Source: RGIG8767 sp045531685 (GTDB lineage: Bacteria > Bacillota > Clostridia > Lachnospirales > Lachnospiraceae). Taken from it: a stretch of DNA of 7,764 nt. The translations under genes and the position numbers were made by a program. The notes below the pieces were generated by a model. It ran no database searches, was not told the origin of the DNA, and saw nothing but the letters and a program-made list of their open reading frames with translations. Position 1 is the stretch's first letter, and each line of letters opens with the position of its first letter. This document shows, piece after piece, positions 1 to 6,258 of this stretch. Location of the stretch: assembly GCA_045531685.1 (NCBI GenBank), contig JAZSEL010000105.1:1-7764 (forward strand). Reading direction: 5' to 3'.

Positions 1-1
1 A

Positions 2-421
2 ATTGAGAGAACATTTAATTGTAAGGCAGTGCCGGTTCCGAGCGATGCACCATATGAGTATTGGGACGCAGAGAAAATGACAGGAAAAGGCCTGATATCC
101 ATGAAGCACACGGCTGTTTTGTGTGGTCTTGGCTCTATCGGAAAAAGCTCCTTGCTACTTAATCCGGAATATGGAAATAGATTGACAGTGGGAGCTGTAC
201 TTACCGACCTTGAGCTAAAAGAAGATCCGATACAACCGGATTTATGTATTCCGGGTTGCCGAAAATGCCTTGATAGTTGTCCGGTACAGGCGATTAAGGA
301 CGGAAGTGTTGAACAAAAGCTTTGTCGTTCTAATACATATGGAAGAACTGCCAGAGGCTTTGATACGGTAGATTGCAATAAATGCCGTGTTGTGTGCCCG
401 ATGAAGTATGGTGCAAAGTGA
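2..421 (+). CDS. Epoxyqueuosine-reductase-like (QueG-like) 4Fe-4S protein, C-terminal part
   Basis: This is a partial gene. The frame is open to the left edge, so the GTG at position 29 is an internal valine rather than a start, and 139 residues are visible. A glycine-rich segment (HTAVLCGLGSIGKSSLL, about nt 107-160) followed by PEYGNRLTVGAVLTD matches the conserved core of the QueG/epoxyqueuosine reductase family, which usually reads GLGWIGKNGLL...G.VLTD. Two iron-sulfur cysteine clusters follow: CIPGCRKCLDSCP (nt 248-286) and CNKCRVVCP (nt 374-400), with one further Cys between them (nt 322-324). Family members reduce epoxyqueuosine in tRNA with a cobalamin cofactor, or are related cytosolic redox proteins of unknown substrate. 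The protein stops eight residues after the last cluster-region Cys, so it lacks the HEAT-like C-terminal domain of canonical QueG. It is therefore probably one of the shorter paralogues rather than the true tRNA-modifying enzyme. The general family is fairly sure; the substrate is unknown. Confidence 0.75.
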   Translation: MERTFNCKAVPVPSDAPYEYWDAEKMTGKGLISMKHTAVLCGLGSIGKSSLLLNPEYGNRLTVGAVLTDLELKEDPIQPDLCIPGCRKCLDSCPVQAIKDGSVEQKLCRSNTYGRTARGFDTVDCNKCRVVCPMKYGAK

Positions 422-538
422 CGAAACGGATGAATGAGTAGGGAGTTTTATTTTAAAGTGACAGAATGGAGTGGATGTAATTTATGGGATATGTGGAGTT
501 AGTGCAGATGTATAATTTTTTTGTAGAGGAGAGTTAGG
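422..538. other. Intergenic gap before the RibD-like gene
   Basis: This non-coding stretch of 117 bp has no obvious hairpin terminator. A perfect TATAAT hexamer sits at 511-516, but no good -35 lies 16-18 bp upstream. Transcription from it would begin only about 3 nt before the ribosome binding site, so it is a weak promoter candidate. The strong Shine-Dalgarno-like GAGGAGAG (526-533) lies 5 nt before the ATG at 539 and fixes the start of the next gene. Confidence 0.4.
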
Positions 539-1219
539 ATGGATAGACCGATCACAACACTGTTTATGCTGATGTCAGTTGACGGAAAAATCAGCACGGG
601 CGCAACGGATGAATTAGATGTGGATAAAGATTTTCCTAAAATCGCAGGAGTCTGCGAGGGATTACATCAATACTACGAAATTGAACAGACGACAGATTTG
701 TGGTCATTGAACACAGGACGGGTGCAGGAAAAAATGGGCGTCAATACAAAACCACTGCCAAATAAAACTCCGGTGTCTTTTGTGTTAGTCGATAATAAAC
801 ATTTGAACGAGCAAGGTGTGCGTTATTTCTGTGCTTTGTCAAAGGAATTTGTGCTAATTACGACTAATGATGCTCACCCGGCCTTTGATGTTCATGAGAG
901 TAATTTGCACATCATCTGCCAAAAACAATTATCACTACCGGATGCACTTGCAAAACTTAAGGAAGAATTTGGATGTGAGCGAATAACCATACAAAGTGGC
1001 GGTACGTTAAATAGCATTTTTCTTCGGGAAAAATTGTTGGATTACATAGATATCGTGGTAGCACCTGTTTTAATAGGCGGTAAAGATACATCCACACTGA
1101 TTGATGGACGATCATTAATGTCCGAAAGCGAATTAAGTCAGTTAAAGGCATTAGAACTGGAAGACTGTTTGTGTTTAAAAAACTCTTATTTGAGATTGAG
1201 ATACAAGGTAATGAATTAA
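539..1219 (+). CDS. Stand-alone RibD C-terminal domain / dihydrofolate-reductase-like oxidoreductase
   Basis: The 226-residue protein matches the RibD_C (DHFR-fold) family. Near the N-terminus is the SVDGKIS motif (residues 13-19), the family's SxDGKI substrate/NADPH-site signature. The nucleotide-binding ITIQSGGTLNS (about 149-159) and APVLIGGKDTSTLIDG (175-190) are the usual C-terminal signatures of RibD-type reductases. There is no N-terminal zinc deaminase domain, so this is not the bifunctional riboflavin enzyme RibD. No other riboflavin gene is nearby. By family it is a cytosolic NAD(P)H-dependent reductase, and the substrate cannot be told from sequence. The start is supported by GAGGAGAG 5 nt upstream. 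It ends 57 bp before the likely response-regulator start, close enough for read-through into the regulatory genes, although a separate promoter cannot be excluded. Confidence 0.85.
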   Translation: MDRPITTLFMLMSVDGKISTGATDELDVDKDFPKIAGVCEGLHQYYEIEQTTDLWSLNTGRVQEKMGVNTKPLPNKTPVSFVLVDNKHLNEQGVRYFCALSKEFVLITTNDAHPAFDVHESNLHIICQKQLSLPDALAKLKEEFGCERITIQSGGTLNSIFLREKLLDYIDIVVAPVLIGGKDTSTLIDGRSLMSESELSQLKALELEDCLCLKNSYLRLRYKVMN

Positions 1220-1276
1220 CAGTATTTAAATTTATGGATGAAGTTATACGGACAATGAGAACGGATGGGGATATAT

Positions 1277-1888
1277 ATGAAGAAAATTCAGATTATTGAG
1301 GATGATCCGGTCATTCAGAATGAATTGAGAACTTTACTATTATCGAATGGATATGTAACAGTGGAGGAGGCTCCTTGCGATCTAATTCTTTTGGACGTAA
1401 ATCTGCCCGGAGATAACGGGTTTACCCGTTGTAGAAAATTGCGACAGACTTCAAATACACCGGTCATTTTCCTGACTGCACGTGATACACCGGAGGATGA
1501 ACTATTGGCATTTGGTGTAGGTGGAGACGACTTTATCCGTAAACCGTATAATTCCGCAGTGTTACTGGCACGGATAGAGTATATTTTAAAAGGTAACGAT
1601 AAAAATATACAAAATGTTCGCGGACTGATTTTGGATTTGCCGGGTATGAATGTAAGGTTTAATAACCAAGTTGCAGAATTATCAAAGAATGAAGCGAGAA
1701 TTCTTTGGTGTTTGATGCAAAGGGAAGTAAGTACCAGAGAAGAATTGATTGAGAACCTTTGGGTAAACGGAATGTATATTGACGATAATACCCTGTATGT
1801 CAATATAGGAAGATTGCGGGAAAAACTAAAAGGAATCGGAGCAAAAGACTTCATACATACAGTGCGGGGCGTGGGATATCGCCTATGA
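1277..1888 (+). CDS. OmpR-family response regulator with a shortened receiver domain
   Basis: This 203-residue cytoplasmic transcription regulator pairs with the kinase that follows. The receiver (residues 1-105) keeps the acidic pair E8/D9-D10, the phospho-acceptor D40 in LILLDVNLPG, T68 in FLTARD, and K89 in RKPY. The winged-helix DNA-binding domain (about 125-203) has the family hallmarks LSKNEARILWCLM, VSTREELIENLW, NTLYVNIGRLREKL and HTVRGVGYRL. The oddity is that only about eight residues separate GY (25-26) from DLILLD, where this family normally has about twenty. Helix alpha-2 is therefore largely missing and the phospho-Asp falls at 40 instead of about 52. I chose ATG 1277 (MKKIQIIEDD, the usual family N-terminus) with GATGGGG 6 nt upstream; ATG 1265 would add four residues. 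The stop overlaps the kinase start by ATGA, indicating translational coupling. The gene resembles BceR/GraR-type regulators of peptide-antibiotic transporters. Confidence 0.9.
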   Translation: MKKIQIIEDDPVIQNELRTLLLSNGYVTVEEAPCDLILLDVNLPGDNGFTRCRKLRQTSNTPVIFLTARDTPEDELLAFGVGGDDFIRKPYNSAVLLARIEYILKGNDKNIQNVRGLILDLPGMNVRFNNQVAELSKNEARILWCLMQREVSTREELIENLWVNGMYIDDNTLYVNIGRLREKLKGIGAKDFIHTVRGVGYRL

Positions 1889-2850
1889 AACTAAAAGATT
1901 ATCTTTCCGGAAAAACAGTTTCCCTATGTACAGCAGGAATTAGTGGATTATTTCTATTTTTGGCATTTCATTTTTGTAATGTTCCGCTTCCGTTCACAGT
2001 ATGCCTGCTTTTGGGTGAATCCCTTATTATTGTTGTAGGGATTGTTATGGGATGGCGGCAAGCGTCATCAAGATTACAGAAGTTGAAAAAGCAATTGGAA
2101 ATATTGCCGGACAAATACTTAATCGGAGAATTATTAGAGCGTCCAAAAGATGCTGTAGAATTGGAATATTTTCTTCTTATAAAAGAGATTTCCCGTTCCG
2201 CTATTGGAGCGGTTGAGCAAGTCCGGGAACAGAAGAAGGATTATTGCGATTATGTAACACAGTGGGTGCATGAAATGAAGACTCCCCTGACAGCCTGTTC
2301 GTTGATTCTTTCCAACGATGGGGATGTTTATAAGTTGAAGAGGGAATTGCGAAGGGCAGATAATCTGACGGAGACCATTTTGTCCTATGCAAAACTATGG
2401 ACGGCAGAAAAAGAAATTCAGATTCACGCTGTGGATTTGCGGAATTTGTGTGATAGGGCAATAACGGAAGAAATAGAACTTTTGATGGCAGCTAAAATCC
2501 GGCTTTTCATTGAAGGGGATGGCAAGGTATATACGGATTCCAAATTATTAATATTTATTCTGAAACAGCTTTTGATTAATTGTGCAAAATATTGTCAGGG
2601 TTGTACCATCCGCATCGAATTGTCAGAGGGAAAGATTTGCTTTGAAGATAATGGACCGGGAATTCCTTCTCATGAGCTGCATCGTGTTACAGAGAGAGGC
2701 TTTAGTGGTTGTGCAGGTCGGAAAGAGGGACAAAGTACCGGAATGGGCTTGTATATCGTAAGCCAGATTTGTCAGAAACTAAATATCCATATGGACATTT
2801 TTTCTCAGGAAGGGGAATTTACCCTCTTTTGTTTTGTGTTTTCAATCTAA
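1885..2850 (+). CDS. Bce-type intramembrane-sensing histidine kinase
   Basis: The 321-residue membrane sensor kinase is the partner of the upstream regulator. Two hydrophobic segments (about residues 14-30 and 36-56) are joined by a very short external loop, the layout of intramembrane-sensing kinases such as BceS/GraS. These have no ligand-binding domain and sense through their ABC transporter. The H-box is WVHEMKTPLTA with phospho-accepting H129. The ATPase domain shows the N-box LKQLLINCAKY (N232), the G1 box FEDNGPGIP (254-261), the F-box RGFSG (271-275) and the G2 box STGMGLYIV (284-292). All catalytic residues appear intact, and length is near the usual 320-340 residues. The start ATG lies inside the regulator's stop (ATGA). 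The stop codon falls within a palindrome that begins the presumed transporter promoter region. Identification as a Bce-type kinase rests on architecture plus the adjacent BceAB-like transporter and is strong; the ligand is unknown. Confidence 0.92.
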   Translation: MKLKDYLSGKTVSLCTAGISGLFLFLAFHFCNVPLPFTVCLLLGESLIIVVGIVMGWRQASSRLQKLKKQLEILPDKYLIGELLERPKDAVELEYFLLIKEISRSAIGAVEQVREQKKDYCDYVTQWVHEMKTPLTACSLILSNDGDVYKLKRELRRADNLTETILSYAKLWTAEKEIQIHAVDLRNLCDRAITEEIELLMAAKIRLFIEGDGKVYTDSKLLIFILKQLLINCAKYCQGCTIRIELSEGKICFEDNGPGIPSHELHRVTERGFSGCAGRKEGQSTGMGLYIVSQICQKLNIHMDIFSQEGEFTLFCFVFSI

Positions 2851-2862
2851 CAAAAATGTTAG
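2847..2862. repeat. Perfect 6-bp inverted repeat CTAACA-AAAA-TGTTAG
   Basis: The arms CTAACA (2847-2852) and TGTTAG (2857-2862) are perfectly complementary around an AAAA spacer. The left arm overlaps the kinase stop codon. The stem is AT-rich and is followed by TTTAGC rather than a long T-run, so a terminator is unlikely. Its right arm recurs 21 bp downstream at 2878-2883, which favours a protein-binding site. The role is inferred. Confidence 0.5.
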
Positions 2863-2883
2863 TTTAGCTAAAGACTGTGTTAG
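2857..2883. promoter_or_regulatory. Candidate response-regulator operator: TGTTAG direct repeats 21 bp apart flanking TTTAGCTAAA
   Basis: TGTTAG occurs at 2857-2862 and again at 2878-2883. That 21-bp period equals two helical turns and would place both on the same DNA face. Between them lies the perfect 10-bp palindrome TTTAGCTAAA (2863-2872). The cluster sits directly upstream of the transporter genes and abuts the weak predicted -35. That is where activating OmpR-family regulators of Bce-type systems commonly bind. Binding by this regulator is inference. Confidence 0.4.
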
Positions 2884-2911
2884 AACAAAAACCTTCTTTC
2901 TACGTTATATT
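2882..2911 (+). promoter_or_regulatory. Possible activator-dependent promoter for the ABC transporter genes
   Basis: A -10-like TATATT (2906-2911, five of six consensus bases) is preceded at 18 bp by a poor -35, AGAACA (2882-2887, three of six). A weak -35 overlapped by a repeated element is typical of activator-dependent promoters. Transcription would start near 2918, giving a short leader that contains the AAGGATGG ribosome binding site (2920-2927) of the ATPase gene. No transcription evidence is available. Confidence 0.35.
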
Positions 2912-2936
2912 TTAAGGGAAAGGATGGTGGAATATT

Positions 2937-3701
2937 ATGAATACATTATTAAAAATGGAAAATGTAACAAAATACTACGGAAGTGGGGAGTCAATTTCAA
3001 AAGCTTTGTCCGGTGTCAGCTTTTCTTTGAGGAAAGGCGAGTTTACTGCAATTATGGGGGCTTCCGGTTCGGGAAAGAGTACTTTGCTAAATGTAATAGC
3101 GACCATTGACCGCCCTAGCTCCGGAAACATTTTCCTGGCAGAGAAAAATATTGCAGAAATGAGAGAACAGGAATTGTCAGCTTTTCGGCGCGATTGTCTG
3201 GGATTCATTTTTCAGGATTATAATTTGTTAGATACGTTGACAGTAGCGGAAAATATTGTTTTACCGCTAAATCTACAAAAGAGGTCTGTTGCAGAGACAG
3301 AGAAAAAATTGCAAGAAGTTGTAAATTTATTGGAAATTGAGGAACAGATTCATAAATTTCCAAGCCAGCTTTCCGGAGGACAACGTCAGCGTGTTGCTTG
3401 TGCCAGAGCATTGATTACACAACCGGAGTTGATTTTGGCAGACGAACCGACAGGTGCCTTGGATAGTGCGAATTCTAAGATATTAATGAACACGTTCCGG
3501 TTTATGAATGAGAAGCTTGACTCCACAATTTTAATGGTGACTCATGATGCAGTCATCGGCTCATATGCTTCCCGGGTTTTATTTTTGAAGGATGGACAGA
3601 TATGGAATGAATTGCACCGGGGAGAGCGCGACCGTCAATCTATGTATCATGAGATTTTAGATGCCATGGTGGTATTGGGAGGTGAGTCGGATGTTCGTTA
3701 A
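2937..3701 (+). CDS. ABC transporter ATP-binding protein, BceA type (peptide-antibiotic detoxification)
   Basis: The 254-residue cytoplasmic ATPase powers the permease encoded next. All nucleotide-binding motifs are present: Walker A GASGSGKST (residues 41-49), Q-loop IFQDYNLLD (91-99), ABC signature LSGGQRQRVA (145-154), Walker B LILADEPTGALD (165-176) and the H-loop VTHD with H203. The LolD/MacB-like sequence, with FQDYNLLDTLTVAEN after the Q-loop, is typical of the BceA subfamily. Those proteins work with FtsX-fold permeases and free membrane targets from bacitracin, lantibiotics or other cationic peptides rather than importing a nutrient. The ATG at 2937 is preceded by AAGGATGG at a good distance and follows 86 bp of likely regulatory DNA. 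Its last 11 bases overlap the permease start, indicating coupled translation. The subfamily is well supported; the substrate is not known. Confidence 0.94.
   Translation: MNTLLKMENVTKYYGSGESISKALSGVSFSLRKGEFTAIMGASGSGKSTLLNVIATIDRPSSGNIFLAEKNIAEMREQELSAFRRDCLGFIFQDYNLLDTLTVAENIVLPLNLQKRSVAETEKKLQEVVNLLEIEEQIHKFPSQLSGGQRQRVACARALITQPELILADEPTGALDSANSKILMNTFRFMNEKLDSTILMVTHDAVIGSYASRVLFLKDGQIWNELHRGERDRQSMYHEILDAMVVLGGESDVR
3677..3686 (+). promoter_or_regulatory. Ribosome binding site that fixes the permease start
   Basis: GGGAGGTGAG lies inside the 3' end of the ATPase gene, 4 nt before ATG 3691. It supports that start (MFVKLAFRNVQRQ, the usual family N-terminus) over the in-frame ATG at 3661. 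The earlier ATG would add ten atypical residues (MPWWYWEVSR) and has no comparable site. Confidence 0.8.
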
Positions 3702-5652
3702 ACTTGCTTTCCGTAATGTACAACGCCAGATTCGAAATTACTTAATATATTTTATTACTGTCACACTCTGTGTAGCGTTAATGTTTGCAGTAAATAATCT
3801 TTGTTACAGCGATAGGGTGAATGCGTTGGCAGACGTAAATCCGGATATAAGAACGATGTTTAATTTTGTAACGGGATTGGCGTGTTTGGTTACCGCATTG
3901 GTTCTTAGCTATGCAACAGGATTTATGCTGAAATTGAGAAGAAAAGAGTTTGGCATGTACCTGACCTTGGGAATGACACGGGGTAATATTCAAAGAATAT
4001 TTGCCTGCGAAACAGGAATCATATCCTTTTTTGCGTTGCTGGTAGGTATGGGCGCAGGGCTTGTTATTTTTCAGTTTTTGGTGGCATTGTTTGCTTCTGT
4101 TATGGAAATGCCTGTTACCATGTCAGCTTACTCGATGCAAGGGATTATTCTTACAGTGGCAGTTAGCATAGGATTGTTTCTTTTGTCTACAGTAGCTTCC
4201 ATGCGATATTTGAAAAGAGTTACAGTTTCAGAACTATTAAATGTAAAGGTGGCACAGAAAAGTGAAAAGCATTCCACTCTTTGGTATGTGTTATCTGCAT
4301 TAGCATTAGGCGGACTGATTTTGTGCTTAATCCGTACCTATCATAACTTGGTTGCATCTCTAAAAGGCCAGGACGGACTCAGTGTACTTGTGTGGATAAC
4401 ATTGGATTTGGTGCTGGTATTTTTGTCGCATGCGACATTGTCAAGAAGTGTAACCGGTATGTTTCTTAGAAGTCGGAGGCTAAAAAATAAGGGAACAAAT
4501 GTCGTAGTTTTCCGCAATCTATCTGAAAAGATGACTATGAATTCTGTATTGATAGGAGCTCTTGCTACGCTTTTGGTGTTTGCCATGGGAATGTCTAATG
4601 TTGCATTGGCGGAGAAGACATATTCAAACTATTCAAGTGATAGGGAGTGTCCGTATGATGTGATGGCTCAGTTTGGAAGAAATGAAGAAGTGGAGATTTC
4701 CAAAGAGCAGGGAGAAAAAATCATAGAAGAATACAGTGCGATAACAGAACAGAAGAATTACAAACTCTACACAACGGAAGAAACAACACTTTCCGGCTTG
4801 ATACAGGGATATGATTTAATGGGTTGGATGGATAAGTTTATGCCGTTGAGTCAATTTAACGAGATGCTTGTGGAGTGCGGATATGAACCGGTAACTTTGA
4901 ATGAAGAATATATGCTGGTTACTTTTATTTCGGAGATAGCAGAAATCGATTATTCTAATCAGACATTAATAGTAGATGATACTTCTTACACATGGATAGG
5001 AAGTGAGGTATCTTATCCGGAATTTACAGAAGAATGGTTCTACTTCGTAGTGCCCGATGCGGCGATAAAGAACATGAAAGTATCGGATGATTGTATCGCT
5101 TATATACTGGAAAACAGTCGTGTTGATGCAGTGGGATTGGGACAGGATTTAACATATATATTGGAAGCAGAAGATGGAGAAGAAGAACAGAGTAATTATC
5201 GTATAAAGGAAGATTATCGGTTGTTTGCCAGTGCAACAGCGGGCACATTGATTATTGGAACCTTGTATGTGTCGACGGTGTTTGTTTGCATGGCATTGGC
5301 GATTCTTTCAATAAAGACATTGTCGGGACTGGATGAGGAGAAAAACAGATTTGCGATACTTTATCGGTTGGGAGCAGATATTACTATGCAAAAGCAAACG
5401 GTACGCAGACAGGTTTTAGCATTCTTTTTATCCCCATTTTTCTTGCCGGTATTTGCAACAGTTCCGTTCGGTATGTTTTGCGGAAAAGTATATGAAATAT
5501 GGGATTTCAATGGGCTAAGTGGACCTAGAGCAATGGAAATTGCTGTTTTGATTACAGGTGTGATAGCAGGAATTTACGCATTGTATTTTTTTATTACTTA
5601 TCAGATTGCATGCAATCATGTACTTGTTTATGGCAGCGAGAAAAAATATTGA
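3691..5652 (+). CDS. BceB/FtsX-type ABC transporter permease
   Basis: This 653-residue membrane protein begins MFVKLAFRNVQRQIRNYLIYF, typical of BceB-like permeases. About ten hydrophobic segments can be seen: roughly residues 17-36, 58-80, 110-137, 150-170, 198-215, 230-248, 284-305, 516-540, 575-597 and 615-637. A large hydrophilic loop of about 210 residues lies between the seventh and eighth (about 306-515). This loop is the family hallmark and is thought to bind the peptide or its lipid-linked target. FtsX-like domains flank it, each with a characteristic cytoplasmic loop: LRRKEFGMYLTLGMTRGNIQRIF (early half) and LSGLDEEKNRFAILYRLGAD (late half). The external loop is acidic (for example EAEDGEEEQ), compatible with a cationic ligand, although that is inference. 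The gene overlaps the ATPase by 11 bp and ends with a tandem TGATGA stop. In known systems the permease also signals to the paired kinase. Confidence 0.92.
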   Translation: MFVKLAFRNVQRQIRNYLIYFITVTLCVALMFAVNNLCYSDRVNALADVNPDIRTMFNFVTGLACLVTALVLSYATGFMLKLRRKEFGMYLTLGMTRGNIQRIFACETGIISFFALLVGMGAGLVIFQFLVALFASVMEMPVTMSAYSMQGIILTVAVSIGLFLLSTVASMRYLKRVTVSELLNVKVAQKSEKHSTLWYVLSALALGGLILCLIRTYHNLVASLKGQDGLSVLVWITLDLVLVFLSHATLSRSVTGMFLRSRRLKNKGTNVVVFRNLSEKMTMNSVLIGALATLLVFAMGMSNVALAEKTYSNYSSDRECPYDVMAQFGRNEEVEISKEQGEKIIEEYSAITEQKNYKLYTTEETTLSGLIQGYDLMGWMDKFMPLSQFNEMLVECGYEPVTLNEEYMLVTFISEIAEIDYSNQTLIVDDTSYTWIGSEVSYPEFTEEWFYFVVPDAAIKNMKVSDDCIAYILENSRVDAVGLGQDLTYILEAEDGEEEQSNYRIKEDYRLFASATAGTLIIGTLYVSTVFVCMALAILSIKTLSGLDEEKNRFAILYRLGADITMQKQTVRRQVLAFFLSPFFLPVFATVPFGMFCGKVYEIWDFNGLSGPRAMEIAVLITGVIAGIYALYFFITYQIACNHVLVYGSEKKY

Positions 5653-5775
5653 TGAGTGGCTGTAATTCCGGTGCAAAGGTGGAAGTATGAAAGTATTTAT
5701 TGTGTATTGTCATCCTTCAAAAGATAGTTTTACGCATGGAAGAAAAAAGTAATATGTGAGTAGAGGAAGAGAAAA
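5653..5775. other. Gap between permease and GNAT gene holding a gene remnant
   Basis: This 123-bp interval has no clear terminator hairpin. It contains an intact translation start with its own AAGGTGG site (5676-5682) leading into a 21-codon ORF, listed separately as a remnant. It also holds the AGAGGAAGAG ribosome binding site (5762-5771) of the acetyltransferase gene. Confidence 0.5.
5687..5752 (+). pseudogene. Remnant of a flavodoxin-fold NAD(P)H oxidoreductase (N-terminus only)
   Basis: A short ORF encodes MKVFIVYCHPSKDSFTHGRKK and then stops. The first 17 residues match the N-terminus of Flavodoxin_2/NAD(P)H-quinone-oxidoreductase-like proteins: beta-1 (KVFIVYCHP) followed by the phosphate-binding turn ending in SF(T/N). 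Full-length family members have roughly 170-200 residues, so nearly all of the gene is missing. The ATG is served by AAGGTGG 4 nt upstream, showing that an initiation region survives. The four last residues (GRKK) do not resemble the family and probably mark the deletion junction near nt 5738. It lies in a gap between two intact genes on the same strand. A new functional micro-peptide is possible but less likely than a deletion scar. Confidence 0.6.
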
Positions 5776-6243
5776 ATGATTATACAGATTAAACTTGCAG
5801 ATAAGGGATACATTGATTACCTGGTAGAAATTCTGCAAAATTCGGATTTAGGAAAAGCGTATTTTAGCGATTATGAAAAGGCAACTAATATGCTTACATA
5901 TGCAGTGGGACAAAAGAGCGTATATGTTGCATTGGATGAAAAAGAAAAATGTCTGGGTTTTGTTTACTATATGACAAACGGTGTCTTTGGAAGTTACCCA
6001 TATTTACATATTGTTGCGGTAAAGGAAGAATACAGAAGTTATGGCATTGGAAGACAGTTGATGAAATATTTTGAGGATAATGCTTCTGATTCTCCTTCAG
6101 CAAAATATTTTTTGACGGTAGATGATTTTAATCCAAGAGCAAAGAAATTATATGAAAATCTGGGATATCAGTGTGTTGGAGAACTACCTGATTTTTATAA
6201 AAAGGGGATTAACTGCTATTTGATGATGAAAAGAAGAGGGTAG
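5776..6243 (+). CDS. GNAT-family N-acetyltransferase
   Basis: This 155-residue cytosolic protein of GNAT length transfers an acetyl group from acetyl-CoA to an amine. The central strand and pyrophosphate-binding loop are visible as LHIVAVKEEYRSYGIGRQLM (residues 77-96), with the R-x-x-G-x-G/A signature at R87, G90, G92 and R93. Near the C-terminus NPRAKKLYENLGYQCVGELPDFY (119-141) is the usual strand-helix segment ending in a Tyr-rich loop. The substrate cannot be inferred; candidates include small amines, antibiotics or protein N-termini. The ATG is preceded by AGAGGAAGAG. The next gene begins 15 nt after its stop, so the two are probably co-transcribed. It sits right after the flavodoxin-like remnant, and the surrounding small enzymes suggest a stress or detoxification locus, although that is inference. 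Confidence 0.9.
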   Translation: MIIQIKLADKGYIDYLVEILQNSDLGKAYFSDYEKATNMLTYAVGQKSVYVALDEKEKCLGFVYYMTNGVFGSYPYLHIVAVKEEYRSYGIGRQLMKYFEDNASDSPSAKYFLTVDDFNPRAKKLYENLGYQCVGELPDFYKKGINCYLMMKRRG

Positions 6244-6258
6244 AGACAGAGGTAACAC

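Noticed and set aside
511..516. Perfect TATAAT as a promoter for the RibD-like gene
   Set aside because: No reasonable -35 lies at 16-18 bp and the implied start would leave almost no leader before the ribosome binding site; kept only as a note in the gap entry.
1216..1249. TTAACA and TTATAC as a promoter for the response regulator
   Set aside because: The spacer is 22 bp, too long for an ordinary promoter, and no better -10 lies at the correct distance.
1315..1854. A 179-codon open frame on the - strand across the response regulator
   Set aside because: It is entirely antisense to a gene with clear receiver and winged-helix motifs, has no recognisable domain, and is explained by codon bias of the + strand gene.
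2847..2862. CTAACA/TGTTAG hairpin as a terminator after the kinase gene
   Set aside because: The stem is short and AT-rich and lacks a T-tract; recurrence of one arm 21 bp away fits an operator better.
2834..3109. A 91-codon + strand open frame across the kinase end and ATPase start
   Set aside because: It overlaps the well-supported ATPase gene in another frame, including its Walker A region, and has no family features.
3661..3690. Upstream in-frame ATG as the permease start
   Set aside because: The ten added residues are atypical, and the strong GGGAGGTGAG lies directly before the ATG at 3691, which gives the usual family N-terminus.
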